Assembly (NCBI RefSeq): GCF_013214165.1
Contig: NZ_JABSSM010000002.1
Coordinates: forward strand, 96,498-160,497
DNA: 64,000 nucleotides
Reading direction: 5' to 3'
Source of the DNA: Shewanella sp.
Lineage (GTDB): Bacteria > Pseudomonadota > Gammaproteobacteria > Enterobacterales > Shewanellaceae
Program-made: the position numbers and the translations under genes
Shown: positions 38,223 through 47,339 of the stretch, one piece after another
How positions within the stretch are numbered: the stretch's first letter is position 1
How the letters are laid out: each line of letters starts with the position of its first letter
Notes under the pieces: model-generated
What the model was told of the DNA's origin: nothing
The model's database searches: none
Seen by the model: only the letters and a program-made list of their open reading frames with translations

Positions 38223-39401
38223 CTAGTAAAATGGAGCAGGATCGACATCCAGACTTCTTGGGGAAACACCACGCTCGATATGTAGATTTGACTTGAGTAG
38301 ATCGACCATGGTCACCCTGGTATAGCGTTTAAGTTTGATGGAATAGAAACATTTAAGGATCGGATGCAGAGCATCCCTGTCCTTTGCCTCCCAGACTATG
38401 CCTATTCGGCCGTCCGATAACTCCACCAATGACCCCACAGGATACACACCCACACAGCGGATAAAGTCGTAAACCAATTTCTCATCCAGATGAAATGGGG
38501 TCAGGCTAAGGAGAATTTTAAAGGCGGCTGCTGGGCTCATAGCCTCCTTGTAACATCGGGTTGCAGTCAGAGCGTCAAAGATATCCACGATACAGCTCAT
38601 GCGCCCATGCAGGGGGATTTCATCTCCCTTAAGACCTCGAGGATAACCACTACCATCGAGCTTCTCATGATGCATCAGACAAATATCTTTACTGAGATCA
38701 GACAAGCCCTTGGTCTCGGCCATAATATCGATGGCAAATACCTGATGCTGTTTTATGTGTTCGAACTCTTGAGGAGTTAATTTCCCTGGCTTGTGCAGCA
38801 CCATATTATCGACCTTAATCTTACCGATATCATGTAAGATCCCACCCACGGCCATCTGCCTGAGGATCTCTTTATCCAGCTTCAGGTATTTACCGAAGGT
38901 AATAAGCAGAAATGCGACGTTGACCGAGTGCTCTAACAGATAGGCATCTTTAGTTCTCAGGGCCGATACACACTTGAGAGCATCATCGTCAAGCAGTGCA
39001 GATTCGATCATATTGTCGGCCAGGGCTTCAAATGGCTCGACCTCGATGGCTTTGCCCTCGAAGACTTCTGACAACACCTTCTTGACCAGATCTTTCGCCT
39101 CGACGATCAATTTCCTGGCCTCTTGTTGTGACTTATCTCTGCTTGGCGTATTTTTCTTAACTACGGGCTTAGGTGAGATGGCGCGCTTGAGTCCACAGCT
39201 ATCGGCCGAGCGTTCGATATCTATCCACACATATTCGATGCCACTTTGCTTCAGTTTAACAATCGTATTTCGATTACGGATCCGTCCTGCATTGGCAATG
39301 CTGAGCAGATCTTTCTGATCAATGGCCGACACAAACATACCTACGCCCAATTTAGACACAGGAAATTTAATCAATGCTTTAGAATCCGTCAAACCGTCCA
39401 T
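38223..39401 (-). CDS. HD-GYP domain cyclic-di-GMP phosphodiesterase
   Basis: 392 aa. The N-terminal DUF3391-like domain (VSKLGVGMFVSAID) is followed by the HD-GYP domain: His/Asp metal pair in GILHDIGKIKVDNM (190-191) and MHHEKLDGSGYPRG (about 243-256). Complete metal-binding and GYP motifs argue for active hydrolysis of c-di-GMP. No TM or receiver domain, so soluble. The C-terminal about 60 residues are a small beta domain (VELSDGRIGIVWEA). Monocistronic. Confidence 0.92.
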   Translation of the reverse strand: MDGLTDSKALIKFPVSKLGVGMFVSAIDQKDLLSIANAGRIRNRNTIVKLKQSGIEYVWIDIERSADSCGLKRAISPKPVVKKNTPSRDKSQQEARKLIVEAKDLVKKVLSEVFEGKAIEVEPFEALADNMIESALLDDDALKCVSALRTKDAYLLEHSVNVAFLLITFGKYLKLDKEILRQMAVGGILHDIGKIKVDNMVLHKPGKLTPQEFEHIKQHQVFAIDIMAETKGLSDLSKDICLMHHEKLDGSGYPRGLKGDEIPLHGRMSCIVDIFDALTATRCYKEAMSPAAAFKILLSLTPFHLDEKLVYDFIRCVGVYPVGSLVELSDGRIGIVWEAKDRDALHPILKCFYSIKLKRYTRVTMVDLLKSNLHIERGVSPRSLDVDPAPFY

Positions 39402-39702
39402 GTACTCATATCCACCCGAATGTTCTAGGGATATAGCGCCTTTTTAAAAAACATTAGCCGCATCACCCTGATACATTTTTATATAATTATTCAGAACGCC
39501 AGATACCTTACCGACACATATCTCGAAAAATAGTACAAAAGGGGGACATTGTATTACTAGATAAGTTAAATCACCACTTTAAAACACCATTAACGCCATG
39601 TTCGACCAAAATCATTTGATTAACAAACATCTCATAACAGAAAGTCCTGAGATCTTGGTTGTAGAAAATTAAGCCCAAGCTCACAGCTTACAGACCTACA
39701 AC
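39402..39702. other. Gene-free stretch upstream of menF and the HD-GYP gene
   Basis: Promoter region of the divergent HD-GYP gene on minus. No palindrome, small gene or terminator recognised. Confidence 0.5.
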
Positions 39703-39731
39703 TTGACAGCTTTTGGCTCGCGCTTTACTTT
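39703..39731 (+). promoter_or_regulatory. Sigma70-type promoter of menF
   Basis: TTGACA (39703-39708), 17-base spacer, TACTTT (39726-39731). It predicts a start near 39738 and a leader of about 95 bases. Confidence 0.65.
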
Positions 39732-39831
39732 GTCGCAAAGTTTGTTATTACTAATTGTTTTCATGAGTCTTAATGGCTAAGTTCATGTCGTTACATGACC
39801 GTTTACTGTTCTGATCTGTTTGGAGTTTTTA

Positions 39832-41190
39832 TTGGCTGCCCTATTGCTGTCACAGGCTATCTCGTCTCTTACCGATAAGCTGAAAAAATTTAATTTCCTG
39901 TCCCCTAGTGATCCCATCATTCAACTGTCCGTTAGTATCAAAGCCATACCTGTTATAGCCTGGTTATCAGCTCAACCAATTTATCCAAGGATCTATTGGA
40001 AAGGCAGAGATACCGAAGAAGAAGTCGCCGCTATTGGTAGCTGCAAAGACTTTTTTTATGCCGAGGCTGTAGACGATAACGAGCTCGCCATGGCGTACCA
40101 GCAGCAGCGCGCACTAACCAATAATCAAGACATTCGCTATTACGGCGGTGTCGCCTTCGATAGAACAACTGAGTCTTGGCCTGAATTTGGCCGAGCCAGA
40201 TTTGTTTTACCCCAAATAGAGTTAAGACGCAGTGGTACTGAATATAAATTGCTGGTCAATTTGAATTGTGAAAATCAGGATACCGAGTCGGAACGTCGAC
40301 AGGCAATCGAGGGCTTAGCTAGCTTAGCCATCCCTAGACCATTACCACCGCCAAACAAAGTCAGTTTGCTAGGTCGTAATGATAGGCCGGATCACTATCA
40401 TTGGACAGAATTAGTCAATAGGGTCACTCACCCGAAATTTATCCAAGGCACTCCTAAGGTGGTGTTATCTCGTCTGACTCAACTGGAAGTCAATGAAGAG
40501 GTTAATCCTTGGATGTTGCTCGCCTGCTGGCAAGGTCGAAATCCAAATAGCTTTCAATTTGGCTTTCAATTTAGTCCGGATCGTACCTTTATCTCCTGTA
40601 CACCGGAGCGCCTCTTCCGCCGCCGTCAGAGAGAGCTATTTACCGAAGCATTGGCGGGCACAACGACACGTGGGCTCAATCAAGAAGAAGATGCCTTACT
40701 CGCAAAACAGCTAATGGAAGATAGCAAGAATAGCCATGAAAACCAGTTGGTAAGACAGCATATCGTCGATGTGCTCAGCCCCTTAAGTAACTATGTCGGC
40801 GCTGAAGAAATACCTAAGGTATTTAAATTAAGTCATATTCAGCATCTGCATTGCTCCATTCGCGCCGAGTTAAAACCTGGGGTGGATGATTTCCAACTAT
40901 TACTTGCCCTGCACCCGACCCCAGCCGTGGGAGGATTACCCAAAGAAGCGGCAATGAACTTTATTCGCCAGCGAGAAGGGTATAACAGAGGTTGGTATGC
41001 TGGCGCCTGTGGATATTTTAATAAAAATGACAGTGAATTTGCCGTCGCTATTCGCAGTGCACTGATTGAACCCGGTCGAATTAACTTGTTTGCCGGTGCA
41101 GGCATAGTGTCTGGTTCTGAGGCTGATGCGGAGTGGGTAGAGCTGGAAAATAAGCTCACCACGATACTCTCCATATTAACGGAACTCTAA
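39832..41190 (+). CDS. menF: Isochorismate synthase MenF
   Basis: 452 aa. It converts chorismate to isochorismate, the first step to menaquinone, a key electron carrier for anaerobic respiration in Shewanella. The chorismate-binding domain fills the C-terminal half: LLACWQGRNPNSFQFGFQ, SCTPERLFRR, LHPTPAVGGLPKEAA and WYAGACGYFNKND, ending in GAGIVSGSEADAEW (landmarks only). The first possible codon is TTG 39820, but GGAG at 39822-39825 fits better with the TTG at 39832. Both starts are non-ATG. yhhQ follows 220 bases later with its own promoter. Confidence 0.92.
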   Translation: MAALLLSQAISSLTDKLKKFNFLSPSDPIIQLSVSIKAIPVIAWLSAQPIYPRIYWKGRDTEEEVAAIGSCKDFFYAEAVDDNELAMAYQQQRALTNNQDIRYYGGVAFDRTTESWPEFGRARFVLPQIELRRSGTEYKLLVNLNCENQDTESERRQAIEGLASLAIPRPLPPPNKVSLLGRNDRPDHYHWTELVNRVTHPKFIQGTPKVVLSRLTQLEVNEEVNPWMLLACWQGRNPNSFQFGFQFSPDRTFISCTPERLFRRRQRELFTEALAGTTTRGLNQEEDALLAKQLMEDSKNSHENQLVRQHIVDVLSPLSNYVGAEEIPKVFKLSHIQHLHCSIRAELKPGVDDFQLLLALHPTPAVGGLPKEAAMNFIRQREGYNRGWYAGACGYFNKNDSEFAVAIRSALIEPGRINLFAGAGIVSGSEADAEWVELENKLTTILSILTEL

Positions 41191-41249
41191 ACCCTGCGAC
41201 ACGTTTAGATGCTAAAGCGACTATTCGTTCACTAATCTGGATTTTTTAC

Positions 41250-41277
41250 TTGCCAGTAAACTTGACGCCTATATACT
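41250..41277 (+). promoter_or_regulatory. Promoter upstream of yhhQ
   Basis: TTGCCA (41250-41255) with a 16-base spacer to TATACT (41272-41277). Confidence 0.5.
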
Positions 41278-41362
41278 GTGCCGCCCTTACAGGGGAAGAA
41301 TAATAAAAACACTCACTAAGACGCCTATGCATTGGCCACTTAATACAGTGTTACCCATAACT

Positions 41363-41388
41363 AGCGGGTTCCCTCACCCCGCATCAAA
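41363..41388 (+). promoter_or_regulatory. Candidate preQ1-I riboswitch aptamer before yhhQ
   Basis: AGCGGGTTCCCTCACCCCGC folds as GCGGG/CCCGC around a loop with the preQ1-I pattern GGUUC-N4-ACCC, then an A-rich tail ATCAAAG. It lies 25 bases before a queuosine-precursor transporter gene, a typical location of this riboswitch. The loop-tail P2 pairing is not obvious, so this needs a covariance-model check. Confidence 0.5.
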
Positions 41389-41413
41389 GCTTACGCTATA
41401 AAAAGGTCACAAG

Positions 41414-42070
41414 ATGTTCTCCTTATCGACAACGCAAATTCGTCGTGCGCTACTGCTGCTCGTCGGCTTCCACATATTGATCATATGCGCCAGTAACTAT
41501 TTAGTTCAGATGCCGTTTCAAATATTTGGCTTACATACCACCTGGGGAGCATTCAGCTTCCCATTCGTTTATCTTGCTACCGATCTGACCGTAAGAATTT
41601 TCGGTCAGAGTCATGCGAGAAAAATTATTTTTAAGGCCATGCTGCCCGCTTTAGTGATCTCTTATTTAATGGGGGTCCTGTTTCACCAGGCTAGTTTTCA
41701 AGGGTTTGGCGCTTTAGCAGAATTCAATAGCTTTGTATTTAGGATCGCATTTGCGAGTTTTGCGGCCTATCTTGTTGGCCAATTAATGGATATCACCGTT
41801 TTTGCCAAATTAAGAGATACTAGATCTTGGTGGCTAGCTCCTGCCGCGTCAACATTAGTCGGTAACCTGATCGATACTATCGTCTTCTTTAGCATCGCTT
41901 TTTACGCCTCCAGCGATAGGTTTATGGCTGAGAACTGGCCTGAGATTGCCAGTGTTGATTATGGTTTCAAACTTATTGTGAGCTTATGCCTGTTCCTACC
42001 TGCATACGGCATTTTATTAAAAGTTTTAGAACGAAGAATCGTCAACATACGACCAGTGCCGAACAAATAG
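41414..42070 (+). CDS. yhhQ: Queuosine precursor (preQ0/preQ1) transporter YhhQ
   Basis: 218 aa with six TM segments. FPFVYLATDLTVRIFGQSHARK and FASFAAYLVGQLMDITVFAKL are the family signatures (landmarks only); NLIDTIVFFSIAFY closes the core. It imports queuine precursors for tRNA modification. AAGGTC precedes the ATG. The candidate riboswitch upstream supports the assignment. Confidence 0.92.
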   Translation: MFSLSTTQIRRALLLLVGFHILIICASNYLVQMPFQIFGLHTTWGAFSFPFVYLATDLTVRIFGQSHARKIIFKAMLPALVISYLMGVLFHQASFQGFGALAEFNSFVFRIAFASFAAYLVGQLMDITVFAKLRDTRSWWLAPAASTLVGNLIDTIVFFSIAFYASSDRFMAENWPEIASVDYGFKLIVSLCLFLPAYGILLKVLERRIVNIRPVPNK

Positions 42071-42167
42071 TAATGCAGAGATGTAATTAATAATGTTTAT
42101 TTACAGTACCTTATAATAACTCAGTATAGATGATATGACGATATTCTAATCTTTACAATAAAACAGC

Positions 42168-42198
42168 TTGCCAACCTTAATGATAATGATTACTATTT
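42168..42198 (+). promoter_or_regulatory. Fur-box promoter of the first RyhB-type RNA
   Basis: TTGCCA (42168-42173), 17 bases, TACTAT (42191-42196). The overlapping TGATAATGATTACTA is a good match to the Fur box, so iron-loaded Fur would block RNA polymerase. Confidence 0.8.
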
Positions 42199-42202
42199 GA
42201 GT

Positions 42203-42383
42203 GCGTTCCAAGGACTCACTCTACAAGGCTAAGGTAAACACTTCATCTCTGTTTTAATTGGCTCACTATTTAATTAACTTTCATCAAGAGTTAACTCAAT
42301 AGAAAAGTTAAGCGAGTTTCGCATAGCACGACATTGCTCACACACTCTTATAGCCGGGATATTTTTTATCCCGGTATTTTTTT
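42203..42383 (+). ncRNA. ryhB: RyhB-type small RNA, copy 1
   Basis: About 180 nt. It begins GCGTTCCAAGGACTC. The core GCACGACATTGCTCACA (42326-42342) is identical over 17 nt to the central region of E. coli RyhB that pairs with target mRNAs. The terminator is CCGGGATA/TATCCCGG (42354-42374) followed by T7. It represses non-essential iron-protein genes when iron is scarce. Length is nearer the longer RyhB of Vibrio than that of E. coli. The 5' end is inferred from the promoter. Confidence 0.85.
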
Positions 42384-42436
42384 GCCTTAAATGTTATTCA
42401 ACTTCAGTTTATTAACTTAAAATATTAACAAAACAC

Positions 42437-42467
42437 TTGCACAACCAAATGATAATGATTACTATTT
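42437..42467 (+). promoter_or_regulatory. Fur-box promoter of the second RyhB-type RNA
   Basis: TTGCAC (42437-42442), 17 bases, TACTAT (42460-42465), again overlapped by TGATAATGATTACTA. Spacing and Fur box are the same as in copy 1. Confidence 0.8.
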
Positions 42468-42471
42468 GCAT

Positions 42472-42608
42472 GCGTTCCAAGGACTCGTACTTACTTATGT
42501 GATTCAGCCTATGTTTCATACCATAGGTCATAATGAAGTTGGGTTATCAAGCACGACATTGCTCACACACTCTTTATAGCCTGGATTCTATTTTCCAGGC
42601 TTTTTTTT
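42472..42608 (+). ncRNA. ryhB: RyhB-type small RNA, copy 2
   Basis: About 137 nt. It starts with the same GCGTTCCAAGGACTC, keeps the core GCACGACATTGCTCACACAC from 42551, and ends with terminator GCCTGG/CCAGGC (42579-42600) plus T8. The middle differs from copy 1 and is about 45 nt shorter. A tandem paralogue under its own Fur-controlled promoter. Confidence 0.85.
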
Positions 42609-42659
42609 GTCTGTTTCGCGCTAACCTCTTCGAGGTTTTGCCTAGATGCCCGACTTCAA

Positions 42660-44777
42660 TTACGTGCCATTGAAATGTAGCCCCTCATAGGGCGTATCAG
42701 TCCGCTCCTCTTTGGCATTATGATATAAGCCTATGGTAAACAAGGTGCCCTTGCCCACAGTAGAACTTACCTCGATAGTGCCGCCAATACGTTTGATGAT
42801 GCCGTAGCTTAGAGATAGCCCTAAACCTGTACCGTCCTTGCGGGTGGTATAGAAGGGATCGAAGATTCGACCCAGCAGCTCCTGAGGTATGCCCATGCCT
42901 TCATCTTCAATCTCTATCTTGACGCCGATCGGTTCGTCCATATGAACCCAATCATAGGTCCTGATCCATATCCGTCCCTGTTCATCCATGGCATGGGCTG
43001 CATTAACCACCAGATTAATCAAAACTTGCAGCAGCTGAGGCCGGTTAACCTCGATGGGGTAACTGGCATTGAGTTCTTGATTCAAGATAACTTCCTTCTC
43101 CTGAATCGAATGCCTCACCAACACCAACATCTCTTCGATGATAGGGGTCAGTTGATGCATCTCCAGCGGCGCATTGAACTCTCCGGGCCGACTGTACTGT
43201 AATAGGCTACGAATAATCGTACTAATACGTCCGACCTGCTGGATAACCAGATCGATCTCTTCCTCGACTATTTTTGCATTATCACCGAGTTCAGACTTAA
43301 GCAGCTCCATATTGCCTAAGATCACCGCTGTCGGATTGTTGATCTCGTGTGCTATCCCAGCGGTCAGTTCGCCTAAGGCGGTCAGCTTTTCGTTAGTAAC
43401 CAGCTGCTGTCGAGTCTCATTTAATAAGACTAGGTTGTTCTGTAGCTCCTCGGTCTTCTCCTGCAGGCTACGGGTACGTTCCTCGACTTTATCCTCTAAT
43501 AGCTCTGATGCCGCCTGGATCTGCGAGTTTCTGCGCTGCAGCAGATCTAACATACGATCAAACTGTTCGGCTAGATTTGATAGCTCATTACCCCGCTCTA
43601 AACCTAAAGAGCCGATGCGTAGATTACGCCCGGACTGGACCGCTTTAACCACATGGTGAATTCGCTCTATGGGTTGTAGCAAGCTGTAAGCGCCGCGATA
43701 GACTAAGAGTCCTGACACCAGAAGAACCAGCATCAAGATGGTCCCCAGCTCTATGATATTAAGCAGATAGTTATGAATAAACGGCGATTCAGAAAAGCCG
43801 GTATAGATCATGCCAATGCGCTTGCCCTGAATATCCACCAATGGCGAATATGCCGAGATAAACCAATCATTAAACACGAAGGCGCGATCGACCCAAAGCA
43901 GCCCCTGGGACAAGACTTTCTGTTTTACCTCTTCCGATACTAGGCTTCCTAGGGCGCGCCCCTCGGTTTCACCACCTTGGGGATAAACATGTAACGGCAC
44001 ATTGGTACTGATACGAATATTATCGAGGAAGATGGTCACAGTGCCTATAGAGCTCTCAGGTAAGGTCCCCTGGTCATAAACCAGATCACGAATATGATCG
44101 ACTATGCGAGTGTCGCGATTCAATAGGATACCACCATCCAGATACCAGGCGATATTGCCACTAGCATCAGGTATAGGTAACAAGCTACGGCTGAGTAAGC
44201 CCCTATCTTCAACCGTCTTAGTCAGCTTCTGAGATCTGGGAGTTTCAACCAGCAGAATATTGGCGACCGAAACCAGTTTTGGGTCGATTCTGGCAAGACG
44301 ATTTGGGCCCAACACCATCATGCCTGAATAGGCATCACTCCCCGTCACCTTAGGCAACATGAGACGCAGATCCGGATCCGCAGCGGCTTCAGATACACTG
44401 ACCAGGCTTAGAAAATCCAAATCCAACTTTATTTTTTGCGCCTCCAGCAAGACATCTAGCCGCCGACGGGAGTCATCTTGCTTGCTGTCGAACTGCCTGA
44501 ACTCATTCTGGAACGCCCAGGAGCTCATCACTAACTCTAGCTGCTTCTCTTGACTCTTCTGCATCGAAATCAAGGTGTTACTAGCAACAGTTAGGTCAGC
44601 CTTAACCTTCATAAACAACTGCTTGCCCGTATAACTGATATTCCAGTAGATAGTGATAAACACTAAGCTGACTAAGGTCAGTAATATAGGTAGCAAGGTT
44701 AGAATAAGAATGCGATAGCGTACCTTAGCCTGCATCTGCTTCCAGTTAACACCGAATACTCGAGGAAAAAAAGACAC
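42660..44777 (-). CDS. Membrane sensor histidine kinase of the tup-linked two-component system
   Basis: 705 aa. TM1 is about residues 22-45. A large periplasmic sensor follows (dCache-like, about 46-335), then TM2 (IIELGTILMLVLLVSGLLV) and HAMP. A coiled coil leads to the H-box GELTAGIAHEINNPTAV and HATPase_c (NLVVNAAHAMDEQG, DEGMGIPQELLGRIFDPF, GTGLGLSLSYG). It starts one base after its response-regulator gene ends, so the two are co-translated. It is divergent from tupABC through the regulator gene. The ligand is unknown; tungstate or molybdate is a guess from context. Confidence 0.9.
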   Translation of the reverse strand: MSFFPRVFGVNWKQMQAKVRYRILILTLLPILLTLVSLVFITIYWNISYTGKQLFMKVKADLTVASNTLISMQKSQEKQLELVMSSWAFQNEFRQFDSKQDDSRRRLDVLLEAQKIKLDLDFLSLVSVSEAAADPDLRLMLPKVTGSDAYSGMMVLGPNRLARIDPKLVSVANILLVETPRSQKLTKTVEDRGLLSRSLLPIPDASGNIAWYLDGGILLNRDTRIVDHIRDLVYDQGTLPESSIGTVTIFLDNIRISTNVPLHVYPQGGETEGRALGSLVSEEVKQKVLSQGLLWVDRAFVFNDWFISAYSPLVDIQGKRIGMIYTGFSESPFIHNYLLNIIELGTILMLVLLVSGLLVYRGAYSLLQPIERIHHVVKAVQSGRNLRIGSLGLERGNELSNLAEQFDRMLDLLQRRNSQIQAASELLEDKVEERTRSLQEKTEELQNNLVLLNETRQQLVTNEKLTALGELTAGIAHEINNPTAVILGNMELLKSELGDNAKIVEEEIDLVIQQVGRISTIIRSLLQYSRPGEFNAPLEMHQLTPIIEEMLVLVRHSIQEKEVILNQELNASYPIEVNRPQLLQVLINLVVNAAHAMDEQGRIWIRTYDWVHMDEPIGVKIEIEDEGMGIPQELLGRIFDPFYTTRKDGTGLGLSLSYGIIKRIGGTIEVSSTVGKGTLFTIGLYHNAKEERTDTPYEGLHFNGT

Positions 44778-44778
44778 C

Positions 44779-46161
44779 TTAATTGTCCTCTTCTTTATTT
44801 GTATTGAACCACTCTTTATACTTGCGATCTAAGGTCTTTCGCGACACCCCCAAGTCTCTGGCGGCAGCAGATTTATTGCCCTGATGTATATCGACAACTT
44901 GCATCACATGGTGCTTCTCTACTTCCTTTAAGCTCCAGTCCAATGGATACCCTGATTCATTTAACGATTCACTCTTAGGCTGCTGTTTCCAATATTCTGC
45001 CGGTGGCTTACCTAGTAAGATGCAACGCTCGATCATATTGCGCAACTCACGAATATTACCGGGCCAGCTATATTGCTGTAGCTTAAGCATGTCTTCATGA
45101 CTCCAGACCACCTCCTTGACCCCGAGCTCGGCCGCTAGCTGCAAGGTAAAATGATGGGTCAGTTCGACCACATCTTCGGGCCGTTCGCGCAAAGGGGGAA
45201 TGACAATATCTAAGACATTGATACGGTAATAGAGATCTCGTCTGAAGTTACCTAGCTCAACCTCTTCCAACAGCTTTCTGTTCGTCGCCGCTAGCACCCT
45301 GACATCGATATTAATCTCTTTCTCGCTGCCTACCGGCCGTATGGTTCTCTGCTCCAGCACCCTTAGCAGGGCTGTTTGCATCTTGAGTGGCATCTCACCA
45401 ATTTCATCGAGAAACAGTGTCCCGCCAGAGGCGAAGCTAAACAAGCCCTCACGGCTGCCCTTAGCACCGGTAAAAGCGCCGGCTGAATGACCAAATAGCT
45501 CACTCTCCAACAGGTCTGGAGCGATCGCGCCACAATTCACTGCCACGAAGGGCCCCCGCCTACCACTGAGTAGATGCAGCTGTCTGGCCACCAGCTCTTT
45601 GCCGGTGCCGGACTCTCCCTCGATCAAGATCACCGCATTACTTGGTGCGACACGCTCGATCACGTGTTTTACCTCCTGCATGGCATCACTGCTACCAATT
45701 ATGGTAGAAGATTGACCGATAGAGACTTCACGGCGCAGCATCAAATTTTCACGTTTGAGGAGGCGGCGCTCTATGCAACGGTCGACCGCCTTCATCATCT
45801 GCTCCAGATGAAATGGTTTCATGATAAAATCGGCAGCACCGGCTCGCAGTGCCCTAATGGCAACGTCCATATCGGCGTAGCCTGTCATAAAGATGACATC
45901 TGAGCGACGATCCTGATCATCGAGCGCCTCATGCCACTCGATGCCTGAGCGCCCTGGTAAGCGTATATCGACAATGAGCAAATCGAAGTGACAACGACTT
46001 CTCAGCTGTTCGGCGTCTTCGACGCTCGCGGCCGTCTCCACTAAGGCAAACTTCTTCGATAAGGCTTTTTTCAGGAAGCTGCGCATTCCCGGCTCATCAT
46101 CTACAATCAGCACAGAAACCGCAGAGGGAAGTGGTTTGGGATCTTTCTTTAATTGGCTCAT
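44779..46161 (-). CDS. NtrC-family sigma54-dependent response regulator
   Basis: 460 aa. Receiver domain with Asp65 in LLIVDIRLPGRSG. AAA+ domain: Walker A GESGTGKE, the sigma54-contact loop SAGAFTGAK, and Walker B TLFLDEIGEM. The C-terminal Fis-type helix-turn-helix reads NKSAAARDLGVSRKTLDRKY. It is a full activator of sigma54 promoters. The start is taken at ATG 46161; a further 17 residues (from 46212) are possible. Gene order regulator-kinase on minus, facing tupA, where a sigma54-type promoter lies. Confidence 0.93.
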   Translation of the reverse strand: MSQLKKDPKPLPSAVSVLIVDDEPGMRSFLKKALSKKFALVETAASVEDAEQLRSRCHFDLLIVDIRLPGRSGIEWHEALDDQDRRSDVIFMTGYADMDVAIRALRAGAADFIMKPFHLEQMMKAVDRCIERRLLKRENLMLRREVSIGQSSTIIGSSDAMQEVKHVIERVAPSNAVILIEGESGTGKELVARQLHLLSGRRGPFVAVNCGAIAPDLLESELFGHSAGAFTGAKGSREGLFSFASGGTLFLDEIGEMPLKMQTALLRVLEQRTIRPVGSEKEINIDVRVLAATNRKLLEEVELGNFRRDLYYRINVLDIVIPPLRERPEDVVELTHHFTLQLAAELGVKEVVWSHEDMLKLQQYSWPGNIRELRNMIERCILLGKPPAEYWKQQPKSESLNESGYPLDWSLKEVEKHHVMQVVDIHQGNKSAAARDLGVSRKTLDRKYKEWFNTNKEEDN

Positions 46162-46285
46162 ATTGTCTACTTTAGGACATTTTGACTCATTTAATGCTGA
46201 TTCTAGCATCAAGTTTAGCCAAAAAGGTCACTGTGAACCAAAGAATGCCGGGCTTGGGACAATATGTCTGTTTAGCGTCGATAAA

Positions 46286-46333
46286 TTTTGCGACTCGACT
46301 CCCACTTCTGGCGGTTTTGCGAGGTTGGCGCAA
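46286..46333. promoter_or_regulatory. Candidate enhancer sites for the NtrC-type regulator
   Basis: TTTTGCGA occurs at 46286-46293 and 46315-46322, 29 bases apart (about three helical turns). The second copy is also half of the palindrome TTGCG-N7-CGCAA (46317-46333). It lies just upstream of the sigma54-type promoter. Confidence 0.4.
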
Positions 46334-46344
46334 CGAGCTGTTAC

Positions 46345-46361
46345 TTGGCATTGTAATTGCT
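46345..46361 (+). promoter_or_regulatory. Sigma54-type (-24/-12) promoter of tupA
   Basis: TTGGCATTGTAATTGCT matches YTGGCACG-N4-TTGCW. GG (46347-46348) and GC (46359-46360) are exactly ten bases apart. The predicted start is near 46372, 60 bases before tupA. Confidence 0.65.
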
Positions 46362-46432
46362 TATTCTAGATAAATGATTGGATGACTACACATGGCAATG
46401 GGCCCTCTTAGTAAAAAAGCCAAGGAGTAAGC

Positions 46433-47245
46433 ATGTTAAACCTAAAATCTATCTTCAGTGTTGCCTTAGTCGCGACGTTAATAACGGCCATACCAGCCCA
46501 CGCCGAAGAGATAATAAAATTAGCCACCACCACTAGTACCGAAAACTCAGGTTTATTGAAAAATTTACTACCAAGATTTGAAGCCGAGTCGGGTTACCAG
46601 GTGCAGGTCATTGCGACTGGCACAGGCAAGGCATTAAAGCTAGCTCGCCAAGGCGATGTCGACGTCATCATGACTCATGCTCCCGCCGCCGAAGCTAAAT
46701 TTGTCGATGCTGGTTATGGTCTGCTCCCTCGTGGCATCATGATGAACGATTTTGTGATCTTGGGCCCTCAACATGACCCCGCAAACATACGTAGCAGTAA
46801 GACAGTCGAGCAGGCATTTGCTAAAATAGCTCAGTCTGGTGAGCTGTTTATCTCTCGTGGAGATAATTCAGGCACTTACATGAAAGAGCAGATCATCTGG
46901 AAAAATGCCCAGGTAGATCCTTCTTTCACTGGATATAAGTCAGTAGGCCAAGGGATGGGAAAGACCTTACTCATGGCGAATGAATTACAAGGCTATACTC
47001 TATCAGACCGAGGCACGTTCGTGGCTTATAAGGCCAAGTTGGATATGGCAATCGATTTCGATGGCGGACAAGCATTGGCTAACCCATATCAGATCATGCT
47101 AATTAATCCGGCTAAATACCCAGATCTGAACCACAAAGGCGCGAGAGCCCTGAGTGATTGGTTGATCGGCGCCGAAGCTCAAGGCATGATCAATCGTTAT
47201 AAAGTTAAAGGTGAGCAACTATTTAAGGCAACTTATAGCGAATGA
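46433..47245 (+). CDS. tupA: Tungstate ABC transporter, periplasmic binding protein TupA
   Basis: 270 aa. Signal peptide (IPAHA, cleavage before EE). LATTTSTENSGLL is the oxyanion-binding signature of TupA, and SRGDNSGTYMKE closes the site. It delivers tungstate, and possibly molybdate, to TupB. AAGGAG precedes the ATG; a sigma54-type promoter lies upstream. First gene of the tupABC-mobA-moeA run. Confidence 0.92.
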   Translation: MLNLKSIFSVALVATLITAIPAHAEEIIKLATTTSTENSGLLKNLLPRFEAESGYQVQVIATGTGKALKLARQGDVDVIMTHAPAAEAKFVDAGYGLLPRGIMMNDFVILGPQHDPANIRSSKTVEQAFAKIAQSGELFISRGDNSGTYMKEQIIWKNAQVDPSFTGYKSVGQGMGKTLLMANELQGYTLSDRGTFVAYKAKLDMAIDFDGGQALANPYQIMLINPAKYPDLNHKGARALSDWLIGAEAQGMINRYKVKGEQLFKATYSE

Positions 47246-47339
47246 CTCTAAGGTTTTGGTTAAACAGCTTTTTAAAATGCGATACAGCAGACACATTTGA
47301 AGGTCTGAATATGCCGTTATCTGAATCGGTCTATCACAG

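Noticed and set aside
41262..41267. TTGACG before yhhQ as a -35 box
   Set aside because: Only four bases from TATACT; TTGCCA at 41250 gives proper spacing.
43174..43659. 161-codon plus frame inside the histidine kinase
   Set aside because: Antisense to the conserved kinase core.
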